A stretch of 64,000 nt of DNA from an uncultured Caulobacteraceae bacterium (GTDB taxonomy: Bacteria > Pseudomonadota > Alphaproteobacteria > Caulobacterales > Caulobacteraceae): NCBI GenBank assembly GCA_903872075.1, contig CAIQJF010000083.1, positions 115,642-179,641 on the forward strand. Direction: 5' to 3'. The position numbers were made by a program, and so were the translations under genes. Shown piece after piece: positions 10,874-20,058 of this stretch; the stretch's first letter is position 1, and every line of letters starts with the position of its first letter. Below the pieces are notes generated by a model. That model did not search any database and had not been told where the DNA came from. It saw only the letters and a program-made list of their open reading frames with translations.

Positions 10874-11538
10874 GCCCGACGCCTGACGCGGCCTCGCCCC
10901 AGGCGAAACTGTGGGACCTGGGCGTTCGCCTGTTCCACTGGCCGCTTGTCGTCCTGATCCCGTTCTCCTGGTGGTCGGCCAAGGCCGACCACCTCGATTG
11001 GCATCGTCTGTCCGGTTACGTGATCCTCGGGCTGGTGATCTTTCGCCTGTTCTGGGGTCTGGTCGGCTCGCCCACGGCAAGGTTCGCGCAGTTCCTCAAA
11101 GGTCCGGGCGCGGTGATGGCCTATCTCCGCGGCGCGGCGGCGGCCGGCCCGGGTCATAACCCTCTGGGTGGCTGGAGCGTTGCCGCCCTGTTGACCGTCC
11201 TGGCGGCGCAACTTGGGCTTGGTCTGTTCGCGGTGGACGAGGACAGCATCGAGGCCGGGCCGCTGTCGCACTTCGTCAGCTTCGACACCGGCCGCGCCAT
11301 CGCTCATCTGCACCACAAACTGTTCTGGGTGCTGGCGGGCCTGATCGCCTTGCATCTGGCGGCCATCGTCGTCTACCGGCTGCGGGGCAAGAACCTCGTG
11401 ACGCCGATGATCACCGGCGCGGCGCCGGCTGAACCCGGGGTCCAGGTTCCGGCCCTGGCCCCCGTTCTGCGGCTCATTCCTGTGGCCGCCGTCGCCGCGG
11501 GCCTGGCCTGGTTTGTGGCGCACGGGCTGAAAATCTGA
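10870..11538 (+). CDS. Cytochrome b561 family membrane protein
   Basis: A 222-residue protein with about four transmembrane helices and candidate haem-ligating histidines in LFHWPLVV, WHRLSGYVILG, HHKLFWVLAG and ALHLAAIVVY. This is the pattern of the b561/Ni-Fe-hydrogenase b-subunit family, which passes electrons from quinol to periplasmic acceptors. The start is a TTG overlapping the upstream TGA (ttga), preceded by aaggacaagga. It is translationally coupled to the cytochrome c' gene, its likely electron acceptor. There is a fifth hydrophobic stretch at the C-terminus. Confidence 0.85.
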   Translation: MSPTPDAASPQAKLWDLGVRLFHWPLVVLIPFSWWSAKADHLDWHRLSGYVILGLVIFRLFWGLVGSPTARFAQFLKGPGAVMAYLRGAAAAGPGHNPLGGWSVAALLTVLAAQLGLGLFAVDEDSIEAGPLSHFVSFDTGRAIAHLHHKLFWVLAGLIALHLAAIVVYRLRGKNLVTPMITGAAPAEPGVQVPALAPVLRLIPVAAVAAGLAWFVAHGLKI

Positions 11539-11548
11539 CTCTGCCGGA

Positions 11549-13852
11549 CTATCGTCCGCCGCCCAACTCGCGGTCGAAGAAGGCCTGCCATGTCCGCCAG
11601 AGCTGCAGTTGCCGGGCCTCGCCCTGCACGCCGTGGCGCTGCCCGGGGAACAGCATCAGGTCGAAGGCAACGCTGCGCGACTGGAGGTCGGCCATGACCG
11701 CGAAGCTGTTGTCGATCTGCACGTTGTCGTCGGCCATGCCCTGCAGCAGAAGCAGACGTCCCGAGAGATGCGGCAGCCGCGGGATCACCGCCGAGGCGTC
11801 ATAGGCGGCGGCCTCCTCCTTCGGCAGGCCCATGTAGCGCTCGGTATAGTGGGTGTCGTACTGTCGCCAGTCGGTCGGCGGAGCGCCCGCGGCGCCGGCC
11901 TTGAGGCCAGTGCGCGGATCGGTCAGCATCCGTAGGGTCATGTAGCCGCCGTAGGACCAGCCGGTGACGCCGATGCGGGCCGGATCGATGAAGGGCTGCG
12001 CTTTCAGCCAGGTCAGGCCGGCCACCTGATCGTCCACCTCCACCGAGCCCAGACGGCGCGAAATGGCCGTCTCGAACCGGGCGTCCCGGTTGGCGGAACC
12101 GCGATTGTCCAGCTGGAAGAGCGCATAGCCGGCTTCCAGATAGAGCTTCTCCGTCACGCCGCGCCAGGCGCGGGCGACGGTCTGAACGTGCGGACCGCCA
12201 TAGACCTCGACGATGGCGGGATATCTGTGGGCCGGATCGAAGCCGACGGGTTTGAGCAGCACATAGTGCAGATCCTGGCCATCGGCGGACGTGAGCGTTC
12301 CAAACTCCGGCGCGGGATAGCGGGCCGCGTAAGGCGCGAACGGGTGGCCGGCCGTGAGCGCGTTTTGCTCGATCCAGCGCAGGCGTTTACCTGAGACATC
12401 GTAGAGCGCGGCCTGGGGCGGCGTCGCGGGGTCGGAGTAGTAGCCGATGAACGCCTTGGCCGAGGCGCCCATCACCGCGGTCCACCAGCCGTGGCCGGAC
12501 GTGATCGCCTTCGGCTGGACCGGCTGGCGATAGGAAACAACATAGAGCTGGCGCTCGATCGGCGTCTCCGCCGAGGCCATCACATAGACGAGGCCCTTGG
12601 CTTCATCGACACCCACGACGCCCGGCGCGCGCAGGCCGGCCCCGCCGCCGCCCGCGAATGGGACCGGTCCGGTGGTCACGGCCCGGACGAGGGCGCCATC
12701 GCGGGCATGGAGATAGAGATGATGCGCCCCGCTGCGCTCCGAACCCCACAGGAACGATCCGTCCTTCAGCGGGTGGAAATCGTCGTTGAGGTTCACCCAC
12801 GGCTCCCGGGCCTCGGTCAGGATCACCTTCGCCGCGCCGGTGACGGGGTCCACGCGCAGCAGGTCGAGCCGGGTCTGGGCGCGGTTCTGGCGCTGGACGT
12901 ACAGGTCCTTGCCGTCGGCCGACCAGTCGACCCTGGCGAGATAGATGTCGCGCTCGGGACCGAGATCGACCTTAACCGGCGCGGCGCCGGGATCGAGGCG
13001 GCGAACGAAGACATCCACTAGCACATTGGGGTCGCCGGCCCGCGGATAGCGTTGCGGCGTGATCGTGGACCCGGCCGCGCCGATCTCCAGGCGCTCGACG
13101 ATCGGAACCGGTGTCTCGTCCACGCGGGCGTAGGCGATGGCGTCCTCGGTCGGCGACCACCAGGCGCCGGTGAAGCGGCCCATCTCCTCCTGGGCGATAA
13201 ACTCGGCGACGCCGTAGCTCACCGGTCCCTTGCCGTCCGTGGTCAGGGCGCGCTCCGCGCCGCCTTCGGCCAGGGGCAGGACGTGCAGGTTCTGGTCGCG
13301 GACGTAGCTGACGAAACCACCCTTGGGCGACAGCTGAGCGTCCACCGCGCCGGGGCCGCCCGTGGCCAGCTTCCGGACCGCCCCGCTGGCCGCCTCGGCG
13401 AGATAGAGCTCCCCTCCGGCCGGGATCAGCAGGCGTTTCGACTGTTTGTCCCAGTCATAGGAGACGACGCCCGAGAGCGCGGCGACGCGCTGACGCTCGC
13501 GCCGGCTCTTCTCGGCCTCCGACATGGCTTGGCCGTCGGGTTCGACCTTGGCCCCGGAGATGAGCAGCCGGGGCGAGGCGTCCTCGTTCGGGGCGGGGGC
13601 CACCGGCGCCGCCCACAGATCCAGCTTGTACTGGTTGGCGGCTTCCGCCTTCAACCACGTCACCCACTTCCCGTCCGGCGACAAAGCGACGCCGCGGGCC
13701 GCGGGGCCGGCGAGCGCGGGACTGTCGAAGGCGCGTTCGGGGGTGAGCGGTGTCGATCCGGACGCGGAATCCGGCGTTGCGGCTGAGGCTGAGGCGGAGA
13801 CGGCGAGGGTCATAAGGAAAGCCCGGATGGCGAGGACGGCGGAGTGGCGCAT
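11549..13852 (-). CDS. Dipeptidyl peptidase IV-like S9 serine peptidase
   Basis: A 767-residue prolyl-oligopeptidase-family enzyme. The signal peptide (residues ~1-25) exports it. An N-terminal beta-propeller domain of about 450 residues is followed by the alpha/beta-hydrolase domain. Visible are the nucleophile elbow GWSYGGYMT, the Asp in GMADDNVQIDNS and the His in GQRHGVQG. The EE-type exopeptidase motif (YGVAEFIAQEEMGR) in the propeller marks a DPP IV subfamily member, which removes X-Pro dipeptides from peptide N-termini. It is a single-gene unit, convergent with the b561 gene. Confidence 0.93.
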   Translation of the reverse strand: MRHSAVLAIRAFLMTLAVSASASAATPDSASGSTPLTPERAFDSPALAGPAARGVALSPDGKWVTWLKAEAANQYKLDLWAAPVAPAPNEDASPRLLISGAKVEPDGQAMSEAEKSRRERQRVAALSGVVSYDWDKQSKRLLIPAGGELYLAEAASGAVRKLATGGPGAVDAQLSPKGGFVSYVRDQNLHVLPLAEGGAERALTTDGKGPVSYGVAEFIAQEEMGRFTGAWWSPTEDAIAYARVDETPVPIVERLEIGAAGSTITPQRYPRAGDPNVLVDVFVRRLDPGAAPVKVDLGPERDIYLARVDWSADGKDLYVQRQNRAQTRLDLLRVDPVTGAAKVILTEAREPWVNLNDDFHPLKDGSFLWGSERSGAHHLYLHARDGALVRAVTTGPVPFAGGGGAGLRAPGVVGVDEAKGLVYVMASAETPIERQLYVVSYRQPVQPKAITSGHGWWTAVMGASAKAFIGYYSDPATPPQAALYDVSGKRLRWIEQNALTAGHPFAPYAARYPAPEFGTLTSADGQDLHYVLLKPVGFDPAHRYPAIVEVYGGPHVQTVARAWRGVTEKLYLEAGYALFQLDNRGSANRDARFETAISRRLGSVEVDDQVAGLTWLKAQPFIDPARIGVTGWSYGGYMTLRMLTDPRTGLKAGAAGAPPTDWRQYDTHYTERYMGLPKEEAAAYDASAVIPRLPHLSGRLLLLQGMADDNVQIDNSFAVMADLQSRSVAFDLMLFPGQRHGVQGEARQLQLWRTWQAFFDRELGGGR

Positions 13853-13994
13853 GGGTCCATCCTGGCATGACGCGGTGCGGAGGCGCCATGGGGGCGCCGG
13901 CTCACGGCGAATTCACGACGAATTCCCATCGCCAACAGGCTTGGCTGTGCAAAGGTGAGCCTGGGGTAGGAATCTGGGGAGTATTGATAAGACC

Positions 13995-14906
13995 ATGGGT
14001 ATCTCAACTTACGGACGCGCGGGCGCTGCTGTCGCGTTGTGTCTTTCCAGCACGAGCGCCGCCGCCGCGCAGAATGTCTCGGCCGGCAAGGTTGCGGCCG
14101 TCAACTCGGCCCTGACCAATTCCGACCATATACTGTTCGCGCTCATTGGCGGAGTTACCCTGCTGCTGGTTGTCCTTGGCATTCTGGGACTGTTGTTCAA
14201 ATGGCGCGGCATGGCCGACACCGGTCAGGCCATGGGCCTTCCGGAAGGGTCGGTGCGGGCGTTGATCGCCCTGATGCTGATGCTCACCTTCGCGATCCTG
14301 GCCATCTATCTCTATGACAACTCCGGGCGGCAGGGATCCGGATCGCTGGTCAATCTGAGCGCGGCTGACACCAAGGAATTCATTCAGACCCATCCGGGCC
14401 TGCCTAACCTCGAGACGGTCATCAGCAAGGATTCTTCGGGCGCTCCGATCACGACGCCGGAGCCTCGCTATGATCTCTCGTACGGCGGCGCGACCGCATC
14501 CGACGACTTCGCCAAACAGCTGATGACAGTCCTGGAGACGCTGCTGACCGCCGTGGCGAGCTTCTATTTCGGCGCCAAGACCGCGACGTCGGCGGCCTCG
14601 GCCGCGACGTCCGCTCCGGCGAAGCCGCCGGCCGATATCACCAGCGCCACGCCGGCGACCGCCAAGAAGGACGACGGAAACGTGCCGCTGAAGATGGCCG
14701 GGCATAACCTTAACGGCATTGTGTCGGCCCGGCTGGAGCGGTCCGGCGTCCCCGCGGTTCCGCTGACCGGCGTGACGTCGAACGGCAATGAGGTCTCTGG
14801 CCAGGTCGCCATCCCGAAGGAGATGGTGGTTGGGTTGTGGGACGTGGTGGTGAGCGACGGCGCGGGGCAGACAGTGCGCCTGAAAGACGGCTTCACGCTT
14901 TCCTGA
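13995..14906 (+). CDS. Unrecognised membrane protein with C-terminal IPT/TIG-like domain
   Basis: A 303-residue protein. A signal peptide (cleavage near AAAAQ, residue ~24) is followed by two strong transmembrane helices (ILFALIGGVTLLLVVLGILG, and one beginning RALIALMLMLTF). The motif GLPEGSVRALIAL between them recurs in uncharacterised bacterial proteins. A third hydrophobic stretch lies at about residues 175-192. An Ala/Pro/Thr-rich linker of about 40 residues leads to a beta-rich C-terminal domain of about 80 residues (MAGHNLNGIVSARL to DGFTLS) that resembles an IPT/TIG immunoglobulin-like fold. I do not know its function. It diverges from the peptidase gene and stands alone. Confidence 0.7.
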   Translation: MGISTYGRAGAAVALCLSSTSAAAAQNVSAGKVAAVNSALTNSDHILFALIGGVTLLLVVLGILGLLFKWRGMADTGQAMGLPEGSVRALIALMLMLTFAILAIYLYDNSGRQGSGSLVNLSAADTKEFIQTHPGLPNLETVISKDSSGAPITTPEPRYDLSYGGATASDDFAKQLMTVLETLLTAVASFYFGAKTATSAASAATSAPAKPPADITSATPATAKKDDGNVPLKMAGHNLNGIVSARLERSGVPAVPLTGVTSNGNEVSGQVAIPKEMVVGLWDVVVSDGAGQTVRLKDGFTLS

Positions 14907-14931
14907 CTGGGGGTGGCGAGGTCTTGTCGGC

Positions 14932-15963
14932 TCAAGCGTAGACCGTCACCAGGCGATCGATCAGCCAGTAGCAGGCGAAGCCGCCGATGGCGTAGGCCGG
15001 GGCCAGCCGCGCCAGGGCGGAGGTGTCGAACGGCGCCCGCCGCCGCAGCGGGCGCAGGGCCAGGATCACGCCCAGGGTCACGGCGATGAAGGCGAGTTGG
15101 CCGATCTCCACCCCGACATTGAACAGGAACAGGGCCGCGGGGGCGGCGCCTGGCGGCAGGCCGATCTGGGCCAGGGCGCCGGCGAAAGCCATGCCGTGCA
15201 GCAGGCCGAAGGTGAAGGCGATCAGCCAGGGATATTTCCGGCTGATTGAGGGCGGCCGGTCCTTGGCCGGGACCAGTTCCACGGCGACGAAGACGATGCT
15301 CAGGGCGACCAGGGCCTCGATCACCGCCGGTGGGAAATGGATGTAGCCCAGGGCCGCCAGGGCCAGAGTCAGGCTGTGGGCCACGGTGAACGCCGAGACC
15401 GCCTTCACGATTCGCCAGCTGGGTCCGATCAGGAGCAGCAGTCCCAGGACGAACATCAGATGGTCGGCCCCGGTCAGGATGTGTTCGACGCCTAAGCTCA
15501 GATAGCCGGGTATGGCGATCCCGCCCGGGCCCGTCAGCTTGAGAACAGCGGTGGGCGCGGCCGGGCGCAGCAGCAACTCCTCATCCGGACCGCCGCCGCC
15601 CTCGACCCGGACGATCACGTCCGTCACCGACTGCGTGAGGCCTTCGACGGAGACGGTCTGACCGTCGAGCGGCTGGCCGTGGTTCACGCGCCAGACGCGG
15701 ATCAGGAACCCGGGCGCGGCGGTCTGGTTATCGGCGGGCCGGTCCAGCGCCCCGCTGGAGAGGCGCGGAATCAGGCGCACCGCCATCTGCCCCACCACCG
15801 GCTGCTTCCAGATCGCCTGATAGGTTCCCGGCCCTGTGACCACCAGGCGCAGCAGGGCCGGGCGAACCTCATGGCCGACGGCGGGTGCGGCCACGGCCAG
15901 CCAGGCCGCCAGCCACGCCAGGATCAGGCGCCCGCGCGCCGCCGCGATCATCCGCCCCATCAT
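14932..15963 (-). CDS. HupE/UreJ-2 family membrane protein
   Basis: A 343-residue protein. The signal peptide (ends near GHEVRPALLRL) precedes a soluble beta-rich domain of about 150 residues and then six or so membrane helices. The helices include GVEHILTGADHLMFVLGLLL, which is diagnostic of the HupE/UreJ_2 family, and a second His-containing helix (FTFGLLHGMAFAGAL). HupE/UreJ relatives move nickel or cobalt, but this two-domain subfamily has no proven substrate. Start ATG at 15963 (MMGRM). It diverges from a DUF3604 gene across an 87-bp gap. Confidence 0.85.
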   Translation of the reverse strand: MMGRMIAAARGRLILAWLAAWLAVAAPAVGHEVRPALLRLVVTGPGTYQAIWKQPVVGQMAVRLIPRLSSGALDRPADNQTAAPGFLIRVWRVNHGQPLDGQTVSVEGLTQSVTDVIVRVEGGGGPDEELLLRPAAPTAVLKLTGPGGIAIPGYLSLGVEHILTGADHLMFVLGLLLLIGPSWRIVKAVSAFTVAHSLTLALAALGYIHFPPAVIEALVALSIVFVAVELVPAKDRPPSISRKYPWLIAFTFGLLHGMAFAGALAQIGLPPGAAPAALFLFNVGVEIGQLAFIAVTLGVILALRPLRRRAPFDTSALARLAPAYAIGGFACYWLIDRLVTVYA

Positions 15964-16050
15964 CGGTTCATATTCCAGCTTTCCACGGCGTTTGACAGCC
16001 ACCCGCGCGGCGGACCATTGTTCCAGCAAAAGCATAAGGGACGCACGGGG

Positions 16051-18030
16051 ATGCCCACACTCGACCTCAAGGCTCGGGGGACGCGGATCGTCCTGCTGGC
16101 AGGCACACTGCTGGCCGGTGGCGCGCTGATCGCCGTGGCGGCCACCGCCAATCCGGCCGCCAAGGCGCCGGCGGTGCTGTCGGCCGCGCCCGCTGCGAAA
16201 TCTCCGCCGGCCAGGGCCGCCGCTCGACCCGCGGCCGCGCCGCGCCTGCCGGGCTACAATACCGAGCGGAACGCCTATTTCGGCGACCTGCATGTCCACA
16301 CCAAGCTGTCGTTCGACGCCTATATCTTCAACGTCCGGGCCTCGCCCGACGACGCCTACCGATTCGCCAAGGGCGAGGCGATCGGCCACGCCCAGGGCTA
16401 CGACATCCGCCTGCAGGGCGGGCCCCTGGACTTCGTGGCTGTGACCGACCACTCCGAATATATGGGCGCGCTGCGCGAGGCGGACGATCCCAAGAGCCCG
16501 CTGTCGAAGTTGCCGATCGTCCAGGGTCTGTTCAGCCCTGACCACAATGAGATTGCGGCGGCCTTCACCAAGATCGTCACCGCCATGCGTCAGAACAAGG
16601 TGCCCAAGGAGTTCGCCGACCCGGCCATCGCCGGCCGCGCCTGGCGCGAGGTGCAGGACGCCGCCGCGCGCAACAATGCGCCGGGACGCTTCACCACCCT
16701 GGTGGGTTATGAGTTCACCTCAGCCCCCGACGGCAAGAACCTGCACCGTAACGTGATCTTCCGGACGTCCAACGTGCCGGGGCTGCCGTTCACCGCGACA
16801 GAGTCGCAGAATCCCGAGGACTTGTGGCGGACCATGGACGGCTGGCGGGCGCGGGGGATCGAGGCCCTGGCCATTCCCCACAATTCCAATGGCAGCGACG
16901 GCCTGATGTTCCAGACCACCAAGTGGGACGGAACGCCGATCGACAAGGCCTATGCGGACCTCCGCCGGCGCAACGAGCCCCTGGCCGAGATTACCCAGAT
17001 CAAGGGCACGTCGGAGACTCATCCCTCGCTCTCGCCCAATGACGAGTGGGCGAACTTCGAGATCATGGAAAGCTACATCGGCTCCAACAAGCTGATCACC
17101 AAGTTCTCCGGCGGCTATGTGCGCGAGGCGCTCAAGGACGGCCTGCTGATGCAGGAGAAGCACGGCTTCAACCCCTACAAGATGGGCTTCATCGGCTCGA
17201 GCGACACCCACAACGCGGCCCCGGGCTCGGTGGAGGAGCATAACTTCTTCAGCAAGGTCGGTCGCGAGGACGGGACGCCGGAACTCCGCGGCTCGATTCC
17301 GCCCGGTGGGGCCAAGACCTGGGATGGGGTGAAAGTCGATCCTCTCACCAATATCGCGCGCTTCCAGAGCTGGGGGGCGTCCGGCCTCGCGGCAGTCTGG
17401 GCGGAGGAAAACTCTCGCGAGGCGATCTATGCGGCGCTCCGCCGCAAGGAGACCTTCGCCACCTCCGGGCCGCGCATGAAGGTCCGCTTCTTCGCCGGCT
17501 ATGATTTCCCCGCCGACCTGGCGCACCGGCAGGACGTCGTCACCCAGGCCTACGCCCACGGCGTGACCATGGGCGGCGATCTTCCCGCCGCCACGAAGGG
17601 AAAGGCCCCGCAGTTCCTGGTCTGGGGCGTGCGAGATCCCAATTCCGGATATCTGCAGCGCGCTCAGGTGGTGAAGGGCTGGGTGGAGAACGGCGTCGCC
17701 AAGGAGCGGGTGTTCGACGTGGCCTGCTCGGACCATCTGCCGCTGGACAAGGCGGCCTGGCGTTGCCCAAGCAACGGGGCCAAGGTCGATCTGACGACCT
17801 GCGCCGTCGAGCGGTTCAAGGGCGATGTGGAGCTTCGCACCCTGTGGACCGACCCGACCTTCAATCCGAAACATCGGGCGTTCTACTACGTCCGTGTGCT
17901 GGAGAACCCGTCCTGCCGCTGGTCGACCTGGGACGCCCTGCGCAACGGCACGCCGCCCAATCCCAAGCTCGCCCCGACCATCGTCGAGCGGGCCTGGTCC
18001 TCGCCGATCTGGTATGAACCCAGGGCCTGA
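16051..18030 (+). CDS. DUF3604 protein (PHP-like putative metallohydrolase), exported
   Basis: A 659-residue protein. The signal peptide or anchor is at residues ~10-30, followed by an Ala/Pro linker. The DUF3604 domain begins at YFGDLHVHTKLSFDAY; the HxH motif, DFVAVTDHSEYM and GSSDTHNAAPG match metal sites of PHP-type phosphoesterase folds. The catalytic activity of DUF3604 has not been established to my knowledge. The ATG at 16051 is preceded by aaggga. Its stop lies 17 bp inside the next gene, a membrane-anchored PPIase, so they are co-translated. Confidence 0.88.
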   Translation: MPTLDLKARGTRIVLLAGTLLAGGALIAVAATANPAAKAPAVLSAAPAAKSPPARAAARPAAAPRLPGYNTERNAYFGDLHVHTKLSFDAYIFNVRASPDDAYRFAKGEAIGHAQGYDIRLQGGPLDFVAVTDHSEYMGALREADDPKSPLSKLPIVQGLFSPDHNEIAAAFTKIVTAMRQNKVPKEFADPAIAGRAWREVQDAAARNNAPGRFTTLVGYEFTSAPDGKNLHRNVIFRTSNVPGLPFTATESQNPEDLWRTMDGWRARGIEALAIPHNSNGSDGLMFQTTKWDGTPIDKAYADLRRRNEPLAEITQIKGTSETHPSLSPNDEWANFEIMESYIGSNKLITKFSGGYVREALKDGLLMQEKHGFNPYKMGFIGSSDTHNAAPGSVEEHNFFSKVGREDGTPELRGSIPPGGAKTWDGVKVDPLTNIARFQSWGASGLAAVWAEENSREAIYAALRRKETFATSGPRMKVRFFAGYDFPADLAHRQDVVTQAYAHGVTMGGDLPAATKGKAPQFLVWGVRDPNSGYLQRAQVVKGWVENGVAKERVFDVACSDHLPLDKAAWRCPSNGAKVDLTTCAVERFKGDVELRTLWTDPTFNPKHRAFYYVRVLENPSCRWSTWDALRNGTPPNPKLAPTIVERAWSSPIWYEPRA

Positions 18031-18916
18031 GGCGGCGGGCGCCGCGCCCCGCAAGGGAGCGCGAGGTCTCGTAGGACGGATCCTTCGTGAGCCGCTGGTC
18101 CACTTCCTGGCCATCGGAGCGGTGATCTTCGTCAGCGCTGTGGTCTTGAAGCAGGTCCAGCGGCCGGTGGTGCGCATCGACGCCGCCGAGCTCGATCAGC
18201 TGGGCGCCTATTGGGAGCAGCAAATGCAGCGCCCGCCCACGAAGGACGAGCTTCGCGGGATCATCAGTGAGCGGATCGATGAGGAAATCCTCGCCCAGGA
18301 GGCGCGACGTCAGGGGCTGGACAAGGACGATATCATCGTCCGCCGGCGCCTCGCTCAGAAGATGGCCTTCGCCAGCGAGGACACCGCGCCGATCTCCGAG
18401 CCGGACGATTCGGCGCTGAAGGCGCTTTTCGACCGCACAGCTGCGGTTTACGAAACGCCGGAACGCATGGCCCTGCATCAGGTCTATTTCAGCGACACCC
18501 GGGGCGAGGCGGCGGCGCGCAAGTCGGCCGCGGCGGCGCTGACGCGCCTGAGGGCGGGGGGCATGGACGCCGGCGGCGATCCTTTCGTCATGCCGTTGAC
18601 CTATGGCGATGTGACCCTGACGGACCTCGGCCGCGACTATGGCGAAGCCTATGCGGCGGCCGCGGCGTCCGCCCCGGCGGGCGCCTGGATCGGGCCCGTA
18701 CGATCGGCCTACGGCTGGCATCTGATGCGGGTGGACGGACGGATCGCTGCGGTGAGGCCCGCTTTCGCGGCTGTGCGCTCACAGGTGCGCGAGGCCTGGT
18801 TCGCCGACGCCCGCCAGAAAGCCAATGCCGGCCTGATGGCGCGCCTGCGCAAACGTTACCGCGTCGAGATCGCCGCCGGCGGCGGCGGTGCGGCCCCGGA
18901 GCCGAACGCGGACTGA
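18014..18916 (+). CDS. Membrane-anchored parvulin-type peptidyl-prolyl isomerase
   Basis: A 300-residue protein with a short basic N-terminus, one transmembrane helix (HFLAIGAVIFVSAVVL, residues ~32-48) and a SurA/PpiC-like periplasmic part. The chaperone segment includes DELRGIISERIDEEILAQEA. The parvulin domain at the C-terminus contains ALHQVYFS and SAYGWHLMRVD. It probably helps fold exported partners. It overlaps the DUF3604 gene by 17 bp; with the divergent HupE-like gene the three form a recurrent group in other bacteria (from memory). Confidence 0.85.
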   Translation: MNPGPEAAGAAPRKGARGLVGRILREPLVHFLAIGAVIFVSAVVLKQVQRPVVRIDAAELDQLGAYWEQQMQRPPTKDELRGIISERIDEEILAQEARRQGLDKDDIIVRRRLAQKMAFASEDTAPISEPDDSALKALFDRTAAVYETPERMALHQVYFSDTRGEAAARKSAAAALTRLRAGGMDAGGDPFVMPLTYGDVTLTDLGRDYGEAYAAAAASAPAGAWIGPVRSAYGWHLMRVDGRIAAVRPAFAAVRSQVREAWFADARQKANAGLMARLRKRYRVEIAAGGGGAAPEPNAD

Positions 18917-18929
18917 GCCGCCGCCGCGT

Positions 18930-19721
18930 CTACCTGTCCCAAACCGATGTGAACTCGCCCTCGCCCATCAGCCGCTGATCGGGTGTCTGTTTGTCGATGT
19001 GGCCGATCAGGCTGCGGTAGACGCCGTAGCCGATCAGCTCACGCAGCCGCGGCGGGAAGCCGCGAACCAGGGCTGGGGCCAGGCCGAGTTGCTGGTTCTC
19101 CTGCTGGCGGATGAACCCCGCGCAGTAGTTCATGGCGATGCCTGTGCGCCGCGCGCCGGTCGCGTTGGCGCCGCCCCCATGCCAGAGCGCGCCGTCCCAG
19201 ATCAGCACGCTGCCGCGCGGCATTTCGGCGGCGATGGTGTCGTAGGTTGCGCCGTAATCGGGGTTGGGCCGCAGGTGACTGCCGGGAACCAGGCGCGTCG
19301 CGCCGTTGGCGGCGGTGAAGTCGGTCAGGGCCCACATGGAGTTGCACACCAGCGGCCGGTGCGGCTTGTCGAGCGGGATCAGCTGATCGTCGGCATGGAT
19401 CGGCTGGGCCGTCTCGCCCGGATCGATGGCGATCGAGGACAGCGAGGAGATCAGGCAGCCGTTGTCCAGCACGCCCTCGACGATGGGCAGGACAGCCGGA
19501 TGAACCGGAACGGCGTCGAACGGCGCGCCGTGTTGGAGCAGATTGTAGAGTCGCACCGTGTGCGCGCCCTCGAAGGCGTTGCCCGCGGGTCTTGCGCCCA
19601 GTTCGCGCTCGAGCCGCTCAAGCGCCTCGGCCAGGGCGTCGTTGAGCGGCGTGGCGATGGCGTTTTCGACGATGGTGTAGCCGTGCCGGCGGACGGCCTC
19701 GATGTGGGCGGTGGTATCCAT
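18930..19721 (-). CDS. Phytanoyl-CoA dioxygenase (PhyH) family protein
   Basis: A 263-residue Fe(II)/2-oxoglutarate oxygenase of the PhyH family. The iron facial triad is visible as H-x-D in PIHADDQLIP and the distal His in DGALWHGGGANATG. A 2-oxoglutarate-binding Arg is probably in ARRTGIAMNY. NGATRLVPGSH is the usual family loop between them. The substrate is unknown; family members hydroxylate acyl-CoAs, amino acids or secondary metabolites. It is a single gene, convergent with the PPIase gene. Confidence 0.88.
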   Translation of the reverse strand: MDTTAHIEAVRRHGYTIVENAIATPLNDALAEALERLERELGARPAGNAFEGAHTVRLYNLLQHGAPFDAVPVHPAVLPIVEGVLDNGCLISSLSSIAIDPGETAQPIHADDQLIPLDKPHRPLVCNSMWALTDFTAANGATRLVPGSHLRPNPDYGATYDTIAAEMPRGSVLIWDGALWHGGGANATGARRTGIAMNYCAGFIRQQENQQLGLAPALVRGFPPRLRELIGYGVYRSLIGHIDKQTPDQRLMGEGEFTSVWDR

Positions 19722-20058
19722 GCATCGTAAGCTTTAGGTCCAAGCGTGGCCTCATGGAACTTCATTCAGCCTTTCGAAGCCGGTGGCCGTGGCGATGGCG
19801 TGTGCTGGGGTGCTGTGAGAGCCCCGCGCCGCTGAAATTAAAGTACAGACTGGTTTGATTGGATGAAATGTCGAAGTCTGCGATCAGTGAGTGACCCGCC
19901 GCGTTCTGGGATGTCGTCGCCTCTGGAAGTTAGAAGAACGTGACACCAAGGCATTCTGCGATGCGAGTCCTCTATTAAAATTGGGTCCGTTGTTGAGAGT
20001 TCTCTCAGAGTGGGAGAGTTATCGTGGTGAAAACGTCGGTGTTTTCGAAGGAGAAGTC
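19722..20058. promoter_or_regulatory. Upstream region of the S53 peptidase gene with a 14-bp palindrome
   Basis: 337 bp without a clear gene. The palindrome tgagag-tt-ctctca lies at 19994-20007, about 50 bp before the peptidase start. A Shine-Dalgarno site gaaggag lies at 20047-20053. An in-frame upstream reading exists but lacks signal-peptide logic. Confidence 0.4.

Noticed and set aside
15964..16545. N-terminal extension of the HupE-like gene
   Set aside because: It runs into the DUF3604 gene antisense; the signal peptide begins at 15963.
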